A stretch of 64,000 nucleotides of DNA from Candidatus Hodarchaeota archaeon (GCA_016840035.1 JAEOTC010000031.1:1-64000); one strand, 5' to 3'. Counted from the stretch's first letter, positions 18,497 to 28,150 are shown. The notes: a model not told the origin generated them from the sequence alone. Numbers and translations are program-made.

Positions 18497-19297
18497 ATGA
18501 GCGAAAAAGATGAGTCAACAACTAAGAAACTTGGTCGTTTTTTTGGAAAGAAAGCTGTTGAAGCTGGTAATATAATTAACCGTGAGATGAGACGTGCGGG
18601 AAAAGTTGCTAGAGAAGAAATTTCTGATATTGATTTTGGAAATGTGGTAGTAAAACCATCTCAAAGACCAAAAAACGAATCCTACGTTAGATTTACACGT
18701 AGAGAGAGACCAACAAAAACTTATACACAAGCACATAGAACCGTTCAATTTTTCTCAAGGAATCCAGATAAAAAGGAAATGAATCCAGGGATAGATGGAC
18801 TTGTCAGTTTTTCAATTTTAATGACACCAATTGCCTTAATTATCGGATCATTAATTTTATTCACGGATTTGAATGAGTTTGTTGCTCTATTTCTTCTTTT
18901 TATGTATACCCTATTCATTGCGATTCCAGGTGCATATCTAGGATTAGATTCCATTCTAGCAGGAGCCCGATCGGTTATTTTGGGAGGTGCATCCGTTTTC
19001 CGCGGTTTTCTTGAGTTTATTAAACTAATTTTCAAAGGAGTCATTGAATTAGGAATTTTAATGTTAAACAGTATGTTTGGATTCCTAAAAGGAGCTTTTG
19101 ACACTGTAGCGGACTATGTAGTATTCATTATTGTCTATGCTATCTTTGCTGGTGGAATTTGGGCTATTCTTTTGAGCTTACAGTTAGAACTTGAAACATT
19201 GGTGGTTCTTGGCCTTATGGTCTTGATTCCAGCCTTACTACCCGCAAGTATTGCTCATCGCTATTGGTTAATTTGGCGCTTAGGAAGAAATTCTTAA
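18497..19297 (+). CDS. Multipass membrane protein, basic N-terminal tail
   Basis: A 266-residue protein from the ATG at 18497; in-frame TTG (18413) and ATG (18455) codons upstream would add 28 or 14 residues but give an unlikely leader. About 95 charged, mostly basic residues precede four to five hydrophobic segments (near FSILMTPIALIIGSL, ALFLLFMYTLFIAIP, VVFIIVYAIFAGGIW and VVLGLMVLIPALLP). No family is recognised. It stands alone, ahead of the Lrp regulator in the same direction. Confidence 0.65.
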   Translation: MSEKDESTTKKLGRFFGKKAVEAGNIINREMRRAGKVAREEISDIDFGNVVVKPSQRPKNESYVRFTRRERPTKTYTQAHRTVQFFSRNPDKKEMNPGIDGLVSFSILMTPIALIIGSLILFTDLNEFVALFLLFMYTLFIAIPGAYLGLDSILAGARSVILGGASVFRGFLEFIKLIFKGVIELGILMLNSMFGFLKGAFDTVADYVVFIIVYAIFAGGIWAILLSLQLELETLVVLGLMVLIPALLPASIAHRYWLIWRLGRNS

Positions 19298-19345
19298 TTT
19301 AAAGGTGATCGGAGATAATCACTACGATATCGGGGGTACACTTCA

Positions 19346-19813
19346 ATGGATAAGTTATTAGACGAAATAGATCGCACAATATTACGTACTCTCTATAAGG
19401 ATGGACGAAAAAAGTATCGTAAAATTGCAGAAAAGTTAAATGTATCCCCACAGACTATTTCTGATCGTGTCAGGAAACTCGAAGAAGAGAAGAAGATAAT
19501 CCGGAAATTTACAATTGATATCGATCCAGAAACCCTTGGGTATGGCATCGAGTTTATTTGTGAACTAGATATTAATGCAAGTTCTATGGAACAGATTCTG
19601 AAAATACTTGAAGGAATACCAGAAATTCATGAAATAAAGATTACAACGGGAATTCATGATATTTTATGCATTGGAAATGCAACCTCTATCGTGAACTTAC
19701 ATGATATCGTTGAAAAACAGATTTCTACCATTGAAGGGGTAAATAAGACATACACATCCATTACACTAAGAAAAGTTAAAGAAAACCAATTCCAAGTTTT
19801 TGACATAGATTGA
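19346..19813 (+). CDS. Lrp/AsnC-family transcriptional regulator
   Basis: A 155-residue protein with an N-terminal winged helix-turn-helix (about residues 5-60, with KIAEKLNVSPQTISDRVRKLEE) followed by a RAM-type ligand-binding/oligomerisation domain to about residue 145. Family members sense amino acids and act as dimers to octamers on promoter DNA. The next gene downstream is an ornithine aminotransferase, so control of amino-acid metabolism is likely by position. A GGGGGT ribosome-binding site precedes the ATG. Confidence 0.92.
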   Translation: MDKLLDEIDRTILRTLYKDGRKKYRKIAEKLNVSPQTISDRVRKLEEEKKIIRKFTIDIDPETLGYGIEFICELDINASSMEQILKILEGIPEIHEIKITTGIHDILCIGNATSIVNLHDIVEKQISTIEGVNKTYTSITLRKVKENQFQVFDID

Positions 19814-19947
19814 TTTAGTTCAGTCATTTCTTACTTTTAATGGACAAACTCAATGGAGTTCGAGCTTCTAATATAGCTCTGATCAAAAGTTTTTTATTGA
19901 ATTATGATTTTGTCCATATAGAGATCTAAATTTTTGGTGAAAATAAA

Positions 19948-21147
19948 ATGCCAAGCTCAAAAGACTTTATTGAACTAGATGAACATTATGGTGCTCATAA
20001 TTATCACCCCATACCTGTTGTAATTACCGAAGCCAAAGGGGTGTGGGTTTTTGATCCTGAAGGAAAAAAATATCTTGATTGTCTTTCAGCCTATTCTGCG
20101 GTTAATCAGGGGCATCTCCATCCGAAAATTGTTAAAGCTATTGAAGAACAGATGACTCGCGTTGCATTAACCTCTAGAGCCTTTCATAACGATCGTATGG
20201 GCCTTTTTCTGAAGCATTTACTTGAAATATGCGGAGAAGGATTTGATATGGCCTTACCCATGAATACAGGAGCAGAAGCAGTTGAAACCGCGTTAAAAAT
20301 GACACGTAAATGGGGTTATGATGTAAAGGGTATTGAAGAAGATAAAGCTGAAATTATCGTTTGTGAAAATAACTTCCATGGCCGAACTACAACTATAGTT
20401 GGCTTTTCTACAGATCCTGATGCAAACACAGGATTTGGTCCATTTACACCTGGATTCAAAATTATACCATATAATGATATAGAAGCACTAGAAAAAGCAA
20501 TCACTCCAAATACTGTTGGATTTATGGTTGAACCGATTCAAGGAGAAGCAGGAGTAATCGTTCCCAAAGAAGGGTACTTACAGAAAGTTCGGGAAATTTG
20601 TACAAAAAATAATATTCTGATGATCTTAGATGAGATACAAACTGGTTTCTGTCGTACTGGAAAGATGTTTTGTCACCAGCATGAAGGTATAATCCCCGAT
20701 GTAATGACTCTAGGTAAAGCATTGGGAGGAGGTTTACTTCCTGTTTCCGCAGTTGTCAGTAGAAAGGAAATTATGAAAGTTTTCACTCCTGGTTCACATG
20801 GTTCTACTTTCGGTGGCTTTCCATTAGCTTGCGCGGCAGGAGATGCAGCCCTTGATGTTCTTGTTGAAGAAAAACTTGATGAAAGGGCTAGAGACTTGGG
20901 AAACCTCTTCCTAAATAAATTAAAAGAGATCGATCATCCACGTATTAAAGAAGTGCGAGGGAAAGGGCTTCTAACAGCAATTGAACTAAATGAAAAAGCA
21001 AGACCTTTTACACAACAATTAATTGACAAAGGAATTTTAGCCAAGGAAACACATGATTATGCCATAAGATTTGCTCCACCTCTAGTAATCAAGGAAAAAG
21101 AAATTTTGTGGGCAGTGAATATTATTAAGGAAATTCTTGAAAGCTGA
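19948..21147 (+). CDS. rocD: Ornithine aminotransferase (PLP-dependent, class III)
   Basis: A 399-residue enzyme converting ornithine and 2-oxoglutarate to glutamate-5-semialdehyde and glutamate. The N-terminal stretch YGAHNYHPIPVV and the block LSAYSAVNQGH are hallmarks shared with eukaryotic and bacterial ornithine aminotransferases rather than with acetylornithine or GABA aminotransferases. The PLP lysine is Lys257 in TLGKALGGG, and the cofactor-binding DEIQTGF is present. Length is normal for the family. It follows the Lrp regulator; an ornithine cyclodeaminase-family gene lies about 4 kb away, so an ornithine to proline/glutamate route is plausible. Confidence 0.93.
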   Translation: MPSSKDFIELDEHYGAHNYHPIPVVITEAKGVWVFDPEGKKYLDCLSAYSAVNQGHLHPKIVKAIEEQMTRVALTSRAFHNDRMGLFLKHLLEICGEGFDMALPMNTGAEAVETALKMTRKWGYDVKGIEEDKAEIIVCENNFHGRTTTIVGFSTDPDANTGFGPFTPGFKIIPYNDIEALEKAITPNTVGFMVEPIQGEAGVIVPKEGYLQKVREICTKNNILMILDEIQTGFCRTGKMFCHQHEGIIPDVMTLGKALGGGLLPVSAVVSRKEIMKVFTPGSHGSTFGGFPLACAAGDAALDVLVEEKLDERARDLGNLFLNKLKEIDHPRIKEVRGKGLLTAIELNEKARPFTQQLIDKGILAKETHDYAIRFAPPLVIKEKEILWAVNIIKEILES

Positions 21148-21238
21148 ATTACTTTGCTGGGGGGTTCTCACCTAAATCTTGAGCTTCGACGCAGTTCATT
21201 CTGCCTTTTTAATGGAATTTAAGGCTAGGAAATGAAAA

Positions 21239-21661
21239 ATGATGAATTTAAAAGTCAAAAAGATTTCGAAAATGGCGAAAATTCCTTCAAAACATAATAC
21301 AAATGATGCGGCATTTGATCTTTACGCAATTGAAGATTGTACGCTTCCTACAAATAGTACTGTTATTGTACACACTGGAATTTGCTTAGAAATTGAACCT
21401 GGGTTTTATGGAAAAATTGAAAGCCGGAGCTCTCTTGCCAAAAAAGGGATTTTCTGCACTGCTGGAATTATTGATTCAGGCTATCGAGGAGAAGTAATGA
21501 TTGTAATGAATAATCATGGAAAAGAGCATCACTTCATCCAAAATGGACATCGTATTGCTCAATTGATCATTCACAAAGTAGAGGAGGTTCGAATCATTGA
21601 ATCTGAAACTCTTGATAATCAATCAGACAGAGGTGGAGGGTTTGGAAGTAGTGGGGAATAA
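21239..21661 (+). CDS. dut: dUTP diphosphatase (trimeric dUTPase)
   Basis: A 140-residue enzyme that hydrolyses dUTP to dUMP and pyrophosphate, keeping uracil out of DNA and supplying dTMP synthesis. All five motifs are seen: AAFDLYA (24-30), ESRSSLA (61-67), AGIIDSGYRGEV (75-86), NGHRIAQLI (102-110) and RGGGFGSSG (131-139). The complete Gly-rich C-terminal arm indicates the trimeric type. Two adjacent ATG codons are possible starts. It is transcribed in the same direction as the aminotransferase, 91 bases downstream, and converges with the HTH/Zn-ribbon gene. Confidence 0.96.
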   Translation: MMNLKVKKISKMAKIPSKHNTNDAAFDLYAIEDCTLPTNSTVIVHTGICLEIEPGFYGKIESRSSLAKKGIFCTAGIIDSGYRGEVMIVMNNHGKEHHFIQNGHRIAQLIIHKVEEVRIIESETLDNQSDRGGGFGSSGE

Positions 21662-21690
21662 CTAAAAAGCTCTGTACTAACTTCCCATTA

Positions 21691-21981
21691 TTAAACGGAA
21701 ACGATACGAAATTTCTGAGGATTTATTCGCTCAGAGTGGCATTCAGGACATTTATGAGGATCGCTAATCCGTCCTCTGCCAGGAAACACATAATTACAAG
21801 CTATGCATGATGCTGGATTCACTTCAATTCTCTTATTGTCGTATTTAATTGTTTTTCGAACAGAATCTAAATCCATAGCCACAGTTTTAACTGAAGCTTT
21901 AGTATGATCAGATAATTCTAGTATAGTCATCTTCTCATTCTTTGATAATAATTCAACTATTAATTCTCTTCGTGTTTTCAT
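21691..21981 (-). CDS. Predicted HTH/Zn-ribbon transcriptional regulator
   Basis: A 96-residue protein. The N-terminal half forms a helix-turn-helix (MTILELSDHTKASVKTVAMD). The C-terminal half carries two zinc-binding pairs, CIAC (Cys59 and Cys62) and CPEC (Cys78 and Cys81), as in the small archaeal predicted regulators with an HTH fused to a Zn-ribbon. I chose the ATG at 21981 because GGAG lies eight bases upstream; a GTG at 21996 would overlap that site. A cluster of palindromes lies in the region shared with the divergent downstream gene. Confidence 0.85.
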   Translation of the reverse strand: MKTRRELIVELLSKNEKMTILELSDHTKASVKTVAMDLDSVRKTIKYDNKRIEVNPASCIACNYVFPGRGRISDPHKCPECHSERINPQKFRIVSV

Positions 21982-22062
21982 TTTCAGTAACTCCACGCAT
22001 TTTAAGTTGGATATTACAGATATTATGAATATCCTATTTCGAAATAAGTCAAGTTCCGCAAG

Positions 22063-22118
22063 AATAATATTAATTTAATAATAATGCATAAGGAATATTA
22101 TTGTGATTTAATTATCAC
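22063..22118. promoter_or_regulatory. Two inverted repeats between divergent genes, probable operator region
   Basis: AATAATATT (22063-22071) is exactly mirrored by AATATTATT (22094-22102). Next to it GTGAT (22103-22107) is mirrored by ATCAC (22114-22118). They lie between the HTH/Zn-ribbon regulator (minus) and a membrane-anchored protein gene (plus), where autoregulation or divergent control would be expected. This is inferred from symmetry and position. Confidence 0.4.
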
Positions 22119-22180
22119 CAACATTAATTAAATAATCCTAGGAAGATGATTTGGAACTATATATCATAAGGTGAATTCTC

Positions 22181-23551
22181 ATGCTAGAATCGATAATTAC
22201 GATAGGAGTCGTCCTCATTATTGTTTATTTCATAGTGTATGCATTATATTCCCAGAATATTAAAGCGGAGAGTGATTTTGCAAAAGATGTCTATTTTTTT
22301 CTAATACGTAGATATCCCACAACGAAAATTATCGATCAAGGAGGATTATCTTCAGATCCTATAATAGAAGCTTCTAATGCCGGTCCATTTAAATCTCTTG
22401 AAATAAAAGTGATCACAAACAAAACAGGGGGAACCACTGATCGCGATCTCATACTAAGAGGGGTTATTGATAAAACTAAATTTAGTCAGTCAAGCAATGA
22501 ACGATTAAACCTGCTAATATCACCTGAGATCACATGGAGTGATTCATCATCAAGGGTAAAACTCGGAGACTCCCGATTCGACCAGCGATTTAAAATTAGT
22601 GCTGATAACTCTATCTTTGTCCACGATTTATTTCGAGAAAAAGAGCTAAGAGAGATGCTAAGAAACAATTACGATTTAGAAGCATTCAGTTTATACTGGT
22701 ATCAGGACGGTACAACAGTTATTCAGGTTAGAATGGAATCAATGACATCGAACAGCTTCTTAAACGCTTATAACATGGTTTTAGCAACAGTGGGTATCCT
22801 AAATCAAAGAGGATACTTAATTAAACCTGGTAAAATTCCTGAAGAACCCGGTACTCAATTGTGGTCAGCTAAAACACCTTCTATTCATGCAACAGATTAT
22901 TCAGAAGAAAAATATGTCCAAAAGTACCAACCTGAGGATACAACTTACCAAGTACAGGAATTACCAAAAATTAAACTTCACCCCCAACGAGACCAACGCA
23001 GATTAGATGAGAAACAAGGGATAAAACATTACGAAGAAGTTGACAAGAAAATTGATAGAATAGCAAATTCTACAGAAGTAAAGACTATTTCTGAGGATTT
23101 AATTTCCTTATTTACCTCAATTCGTTATCAAGTTAAGAATATTACATATTCTGACCACTCAGTTCAGTTAGAAACTTTCTCATCCCAATTAGAGGTTGTA
23201 AATGTTACATTTCCCTCGGTAGATCAGATTCTACTCTCAGGTGTGTCTATTCAAATCCCTCAAAATGACTTTTCGCTCCATATAACCAATACTCATGAGT
23301 CTCGTTCACCATCTTGGGAAAATCCATGGAAGGAAATTGATATAAAAGGAAATGAGTTTATTGTTAAACAGCTTAAACATCGTACCGCAATAGCAAACCG
23401 AATAAAGGAACTAGGAACGATGAAAATTGATATTACAGGATCTAAAAATGGTATTAAATACGATATTCTGGGATTAAAATCAAAAGAAGGAATTACCATT
23501 GGTTATTCTTTACTTCTAGATTTAGTATGGTTTTTTGAGATGATAGAATAA
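22181..23551 (+). CDS. Membrane-anchored hypothetical protein
   Basis: A 456-residue protein with one N-terminal transmembrane segment (IITIGVVLIIVYFIVYALY) followed by a soluble region. Residues 40-215 alternate strands and short helices. A polar linker with many Gln and Pro (about 220-285) leads to a second folded region (about 290-456). No motif is recognised. An AAGGTGAA ribosome-binding site precedes the ATG. It is followed 68 bases later by an MFS transporter in the same direction. Confidence 0.75.
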   Translation: MLESIITIGVVLIIVYFIVYALYSQNIKAESDFAKDVYFFLIRRYPTTKIIDQGGLSSDPIIEASNAGPFKSLEIKVITNKTGGTTDRDLILRGVIDKTKFSQSSNERLNLLISPEITWSDSSSRVKLGDSRFDQRFKISADNSIFVHDLFREKELREMLRNNYDLEAFSLYWYQDGTTVIQVRMESMTSNSFLNAYNMVLATVGILNQRGYLIKPGKIPEEPGTQLWSAKTPSIHATDYSEEKYVQKYQPEDTTYQVQELPKIKLHPQRDQRRLDEKQGIKHYEEVDKKIDRIANSTEVKTISEDLISLFTSIRYQVKNITYSDHSVQLETFSSQLEVVNVTFPSVDQILLSGVSIQIPQNDFSLHITNTHESRSPSWENPWKEIDIKGNEFIVKQLKHRTAIANRIKELGTMKIDITGSKNGIKYDILGLKSKEGITIGYSLLLDLVWFFEMIE

Positions 23552-23619
23552 AATTATACAGAACCCGATTTCCACTTAGATAATATTTTTCAGTCGAAGA
23601 GCTAGCTTTTTGGTTTACT

Positions 23620-24948
23620 ATGTATTCCGATGAAAAAACAGTCTCATCCTCTCTTGACTGGACAAAAACCTTCCTGATTGGCTTAGGGTTCTTTACCACA
23701 GGAATTTCGTGGGCACTTTATAATAGCTATGTACCCTTATGGTTAAACGAGCTTATCCCTGATCGGTTTATCGTAGGTATCATTATGGGATTAGATAATC
23801 TAGCAATGATATTTATGGAACCTGTAGTGGGATCAATTTCAGATAAAACACAAACAAGATGGGGGAGAAGAATTCCATTCTTGATGATTGGAATACCTGT
23901 TTCTGCAGGATTTTTCATACTCCTACCGATGTTTCGCGGAACGCTTCTTATTTTAATGGCAGTGGTTTTTGGTTTCTTATTGATGATGGCTTTTTATCGG
24001 GCACCAGTGGTTGCATTAATGCCTGATATTATCCCATCAAAAAATAGATCGAAAGCCAATGGAGTTATCAATCTGATGGGAGGCTTAGGTGCTGTATATG
24101 CTTTTCTTTTCGGATCTATGTTATATTCCATTGACCCCTTATTTGCTTTCGGGAGTACATCAATTATTATGATAGTTGCACTAGTCTTGCTATTTTTGTT
24201 CGTCAAAGAACCAATAGTCACAGATTCAGAAACTGTTATTCCCGAATCAACTAAAGAAGAAATTTCTGTACTTAGTAGCTTGAGAGAAGTCTTTACAGAT
24301 AGTGACAAATCAGGTTTATTTGTCCTATTCGCAATTTTCTTCTGGTTTGTTGGTTATAATGCTCTTGAAACTTGGTTAACTTCTTGGGCCACATCCACAT
24401 TACCACACGTTATGGATATTGCTGCTCCTGCTACAGAAGAAGCAATAGACGATGCACAGGCAGCAGCAGGGTTTATATTAACAGTGTATGCTCTAGTGTT
24501 TGTTATCTTCGCTATACCTGCTGGGATTATAGGTCAGCGAATCGGAAGAGCGAAAACAATCCGAATTGGTTTACCAATTGCAATCGTGTTCATCTTCATC
24601 GTATACTTGGTCGGTCAATTCAACATTTTATCAATGGGTAGTTCTGCCCAATACTATTCGATGATAATCATTCTGGGTTGTGCTGCTTTTGGATGGGCTT
24701 TAGTTAATATCAACTCAATAGTCATAGTTTGGGAAATAGCAACTGATGTCAAGTTAGGATCCTATACAGGATTATATTACCTATTTAGTAGCTCAGCGGC
24801 CGTACTGGGTCCAGGAGCTGTAGGATTAATTTTTGATGTGTTTTCTGAAGGTTCTTTTGAGTTATTATTCCCAGTTAGTATATTCTGTCTCTTGATAGCG
24901 TTTGTATTGATGTTTGGAGTAAAATCTGGAGAAACAAAAACTTCCTAG
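23620..24948 (+). CDS. MFS transporter, SLC45/sugar-cation symporter-like
   Basis: A 442-residue protein with about twelve hydrophobic helices. The loop between helices 2 and 3 reads SDKTQTRWGRRIPF, the D-x6-WGRR-x-PF signature of SLC45/GPH-like sugar:proton or sugar:sodium symporters within the major facilitator superfamily. A second copy of the loop motif (IGQRIGRAKTI) falls at the start of the C-terminal half. A sugar or organic solute is the likely substrate, but it cannot be read from the sequence. A perfect hairpin follows the stop codon. Confidence 0.88.
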   Translation: MYSDEKTVSSSLDWTKTFLIGLGFFTTGISWALYNSYVPLWLNELIPDRFIVGIIMGLDNLAMIFMEPVVGSISDKTQTRWGRRIPFLMIGIPVSAGFFILLPMFRGTLLILMAVVFGFLLMMAFYRAPVVALMPDIIPSKNRSKANGVINLMGGLGAVYAFLFGSMLYSIDPLFAFGSTSIIMIVALVLLFLFVKEPIVTDSETVIPESTKEEISVLSSLREVFTDSDKSGLFVLFAIFFWFVGYNALETWLTSWATSTLPHVMDIAAPATEEAIDDAQAAAGFILTVYALVFVIFAIPAGIIGQRIGRAKTIRIGLPIAIVFIFIVYLVGQFNILSMGSSAQYYSMIIILGCAAFGWALVNINSIVIVWEIATDVKLGSYTGLYYLFSSSAAVLGPGAVGLIFDVFSEGSFELLFPVSIFCLLIAFVLMFGVKSGETKTS

Positions 24949-24968
24949 AGGGTTGTTAATCAACCCTC
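24948..24968. terminator. Hairpin between convergent genes
   Basis: GAGGGTTG (24948-24955) and CAACCCTC (24961-24968) form a perfect eight-pair stem with a five-base loop, followed by a T-rich stretch. It lies in the 35-base gap between the convergent transporter and OCD-family genes, so it could act for both strands. Termination is inferred; archaea mainly use T-tracts. Confidence 0.5.
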
Positions 24969-24983
24969 ATATTTTCCTTCTAG

Positions 24984-25970
24984 TTAGATTTCTACGAGTG
25001 TACCGATATTATCAGCTTTAGCAGTATCATACACTAATTTCGCTGTAGCAGCATCTTGGATTGCCAATCCTACTGATTTAAATAGAGTAATTTCCTGATC
25101 ACTTTCTCGTCCAGCCTTTTTACCAGTAATAATCTCACTAAGTTCTCCGTATATTTGTTCCTTGGTAAAAACTCCTTCAGTTATAGGGATAATAATATCT
25201 CCCGCCTCTGCAAGACATGCACTAACTTGATCGCATACCACTTTGGAACGTAGAACTGTATCGCTATCTAATTCGCGTGTACCGGGGTTATGAGATCCAA
25301 TCCCAGAAATATGGGTACCTGGTTGGATCCATTTACCATGAAAGATTGGAAGTGGTGACGTTGTTGCAGTTAGTACAATTTCGGAAGTTTTAATGACTTC
25401 TTCTGCTGATTCCGCAACTTCTATTGGAATCTTCAGTTTTTCGGTCATACTCTTAGCAAATTTCTCTGCCACCTCCTTTCGGACATCAAACACCTTTCCA
25501 GATTTTAAAGAAGGACGTGCAACACAGGCTGCCCAAAGTTGAGTCATTCCTTGAACACCTGTACCAAATAGACCGACTGTTTTTGCATCTTCTTTTGCTA
25601 AATATTCAATAGCACAACCTGATACAGCTCCTGTTCGCATAGCTGTTAAATACCCTCCATCCATAATACAGATTACATCTCCTGTTTCAATATCTTGCAG
25701 TAACACCTTTCCCAAGGTAGTAGGGAGACCATAATCTTTAGGATTGTTTTTAAAAACAGTTACAACTTTAACTGCTAGGGATTTTGACTGTGGGAGAAAA
25801 GCAGGCATGTAAAGACTAAGGCCCTTCTTATTCGAGATTACAATCCGTTGTGGAAGAATTGCAGTCCCATCTGAAAGCTGACTGAATGCAGTTTTCATAG
25901 CTTTAATCGTATCTTTCATATCTAAAACAGTTTCAACCTGTTTTCTATTCAGCAACAAGACATTACTCAT
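24984..25970 (-). CDS. Ornithine cyclodeaminase/mu-crystallin family NAD(P)-dependent enzyme
   Basis: A 328-residue enzyme. The Rossmann dinucleotide motif is GLFGTGVQG (about 131-139). Family features are seen, such as MRTGAVSG before it and GSHNPGTREL after it. Members include ornithine cyclodeaminase (ornithine to proline and ammonia), archaeal alanine dehydrogenase and imino-acid reductases, and I cannot separate these by eye. The ornithine aminotransferase about 4 kb away makes an ornithine or proline role attractive. It converges with the MFS transporter and is divergent from a GTPase gene. Confidence 0.9.
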   Translation of the reverse strand: MSNVLLLNRKQVETVLDMKDTIKAMKTAFSQLSDGTAILPQRIVISNKKGLSLYMPAFLPQSKSLAVKVVTVFKNNPKDYGLPTTLGKVLLQDIETGDVICIMDGGYLTAMRTGAVSGCAIEYLAKEDAKTVGLFGTGVQGMTQLWAACVARPSLKSGKVFDVRKEVAEKFAKSMTEKLKIPIEVAESAEEVIKTSEIVLTATTSPLPIFHGKWIQPGTHISGIGSHNPGTRELDSDTVLRSKVVCDQVSACLAEAGDIIIPITEGVFTKEQIYGELSEIITGKKAGRESDQEITLFKSVGLAIQDAATAKLVYDTAKADNIGTLVEI

Positions 25971-26252
25971 TTTCCTATCTCACTTTTTTTTTCCTTAGAT
26001 GAATTTCAATTATCAAATATGTATGCTTAAGCAGCCCCGTTTCTTAAGAAAATCTTTTCAAAGTTCCATTAGTCAAATCTAAAAATTCAAATACTGTCAT
26101 TATATGTGCGTACATACGTCGTCAAATTAGTAAGAAAACGCTTAAACGTTAAATCAACAATTCTGATTCACTGGATATTCGGAGAATATTACTAGAAAGA
26201 CATAATAAGTTTTATTCTTCATTTTAACCATTGATAGTAGGAAGAGTGATCA

Positions 26253-26876
26253 GTGACCGTTTTAAAAATCGTACTTATTGGAGATGGAGGAGTAGGAAAG
26301 ACAGCTATTCGTGAGCGGTACCTAGGGAAGGGATTTAAATCGCAATACCTCCTCACAATTGGTGCAGATTTTGCTATGAGAGACGACATAGTCAATGGAG
26401 TGGATATCCGATACCAAATCTGGGACTTGGCGGGGCAACAAAGATTTGATGCCGTTAGAGAGGTATACTACAAAGGTTGTGTCGGTGCTCTCCTTGTATA
26501 TGATGTTACACGTCCTGATTCATATTTTAATACTCCTAAGTGGATTAATGAACTATGGGCAAACAATGGAAGAGGCCGTGTACCTATTGTCGTTGTTGCA
26601 AACAAAATTGACATGAGAGAATTATCTGATGATACAGTCTCTCCAGAACAGGGTCGTGTATTTACTAATCGATTATCCAATCTCACTAAAGCGGAGGGGT
26701 TCGAATGTCACTACATAGAAACTTCAGCGAAAACAGGCATTAATATCCAGAATGCATTTGGCCTCCTTGGGACTAATGTCATGAGATTCGTGGAAAATCA
26801 GAGAAAAACTAGTCGTACAACAAGTCGACTGAAAGCTACTCCCCAAAGAACAGTTCCTGAACAGAGACAAACCTAA
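26253..26876 (+). CDS. Ras/Rab-like small GTPase
   Basis: A 207-residue protein starting at GTG. All GTPase motifs are present: G1 GDGGVGKT (10-17), G2 Thr35 in TIGADF, G3 WDLAGQ (57-62), G4 NKID (117-120) and G5 ETSAKTG. The basic, Arg/Thr-rich C-terminal tail has no cysteine, so no prenylation site of the eukaryotic kind. It is likely a molecular switch acting with membrane or cytoskeletal partners, which is inferred from the family. It converges with the glycosyltransferase gene. A long AT-rich region lies upstream. Confidence 0.93.
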   Translation: MTVLKIVLIGDGGVGKTAIRERYLGKGFKSQYLLTIGADFAMRDDIVNGVDIRYQIWDLAGQQRFDAVREVYYKGCVGALLVYDVTRPDSYFNTPKWINELWANNGRGRVPIVVVANKIDMRELSDDTVSPEQGRVFTNRLSNLTKAEGFECHYIETSAKTGINIQNAFGLLGTNVMRFVENQRKTSRTTSRLKATPQRTVPEQRQT

Positions 26877-26900
26877 GTCTCAAAATATCTTTTTCTTTTA

Positions 26901-27617
26901 TTAAAAAAGGGAGCGAAAGTAAACCAGTATATGCTTCATACCTATTTTCGATTCTCCGGCCGATCGAGTTTGAAATTCATAATAAAACTCTCCTATCCTA
27001 GTATCTTTAGGTAAGACCTTTAAGACATCAAATAACAGTTTATAACCACGAGGGGAGACAGTTTTTGGGTGATCGCTTATGAGGGAACCCACATATTCAG
27101 TTTCTCCACCAAAAAATCCACTCATTATATCCTTAGGCCTTTTTCTTCTTCGTAAGAACAAACTGATTTTTCCCAGAGTTGTTGCACCCCAAGAAATAAC
27201 TTTTCGTTTAAAACTCCATCCCTCAACACTTGAACGAGTACCGATTACTAATTGATTACCTTCGCCAAAGAGTTTTATCCCTTCACCGATTTTCTCGGGA
27301 GGATGTTGAAAATCTGAGTCAATCACGAGAAAATAACGAGTTTCTGTAATCTCTAATGCATCAATTAAGGAAATAGTCAATCCTTTAACTTCTGCTTCCG
27401 AGCGATCAAGTAATCGAATTCGTTGATTTTCAGCATGAAACTTTGTTACAATCTCTCCTGTTTTATCCTTAGAGCCATCATCAGCTACTACTACTGATAT
27501 ATCGGGATATAAACTTGTTAATCTAGAAATCATGTTTTTAATGTTTTTTTCTTCGTTCAAAGTCGGAATAATAATCGTTGTCTCGCTTTCAGGATTCAGA
27601 TCACTCACCTCGATCAC
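26901..27617 (-). CDS. DPM1-like polyprenol-phosphate glycosyltransferase (GT2)
   Basis: A 238-residue GT-A fold enzyme. The nucleotide-sugar motif DDGS is at 46-49 and the metal-binding DSD at 100-102 is followed by QHPPE, the D-x-D-x-QHP pattern of dolichol-phosphate mannose synthases. There is no C-terminal transmembrane pair, so it corresponds to the short soluble DPM1 form. It would transfer mannose or another sugar from a nucleotide donor to a polyprenyl phosphate for cell-surface glycosylation at the membrane. It lies within a run of GTPase genes on the opposite strand. Confidence 0.88.
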   Translation of the reverse strand: MIEVSDLNPESETTIIIPTLNEEKNIKNMISRLTSLYPDISVVVADDGSKDKTGEIVTKFHAENQRIRLLDRSEAEVKGLTISLIDALEITETRYFLVIDSDFQHPPEKIGEGIKLFGEGNQLVIGTRSSVEGWSFKRKVISWGATTLGKISLFLRRRKRPKDIMSGFFGGETEYVGSLISDHPKTVSPRGYKLLFDVLKVLPKDTRIGEFYYEFQTRSAGESKIGMKHILVYFRSLF

Positions 27618-27715
27618 AAATTGATATCGAGCTTTTTGAGCTTTTTACTCTTCTTGAATATCGATTATTTTAAGAGTCTTCACAGATATGAATCTTACAA
27701 GTAAAATCTATACTT

Positions 27716-28150
27716 GTGATTCAAGTGAGCTTACGTGATCTACTCAACAAATTCGCTGTAGGATTTTCTGTTGCGGGGATATTTATTCAAACTCCGCAAG
27801 AACTATTCCCCATTGTTCAGGAAAACCCAAATTTTTACCTGGCGATCAAAAGAATTCCAATTCTTGAGGAGGGAACAATAGAGGTAAAAATAGGGGATAA
27901 AAAATATGGGCTCCTTGTAAATATATTAAATGAGCAGATGAAGATATTAATCGTCTCAAATATCAAAAATACACAAGAGATTGAATCACATTGGAAACGG
28001 TTTGCTCCAGTAATTCGTGAAAAAGTGCAAATTAACGATTTTATTCTACAAGAGAGTATTGAAACACGATTATTTAATCGTCTTGAAGATATAAGGATAT
28101 CATTTGAAGATTCAATATTCAATTTTAAGGAGAAAACTAAAATTGGCTGA
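27716..28150 (+). CDS. Small hypothetical protein preceding a coiled-coil protein
   Basis: A 144-residue soluble protein starting at GTG. It alternates strands and helices (VAGIFIQTP, FYLAIKRIP, KYGLLVNIL, KILIVSNI), a pattern that could fit a small roadblock/longin-like domain, but no diagnostic motif is seen. Its end overlaps the next gene by eight bases, so the pair is translationally coupled. GTPase genes lie on both sides, suggesting a partner or regulator role by position only. Confidence 0.65.
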   Translation: MIQVSLRDLLNKFAVGFSVAGIFIQTPQELFPIVQENPNFYLAIKRIPILEEGTIEVKIGDKKYGLLVNILNEQMKILIVSNIKNTQEIESHWKRFAPVIREKVQINDFILQESIETRLFNRLEDIRISFEDSIFNFKEKTKIG

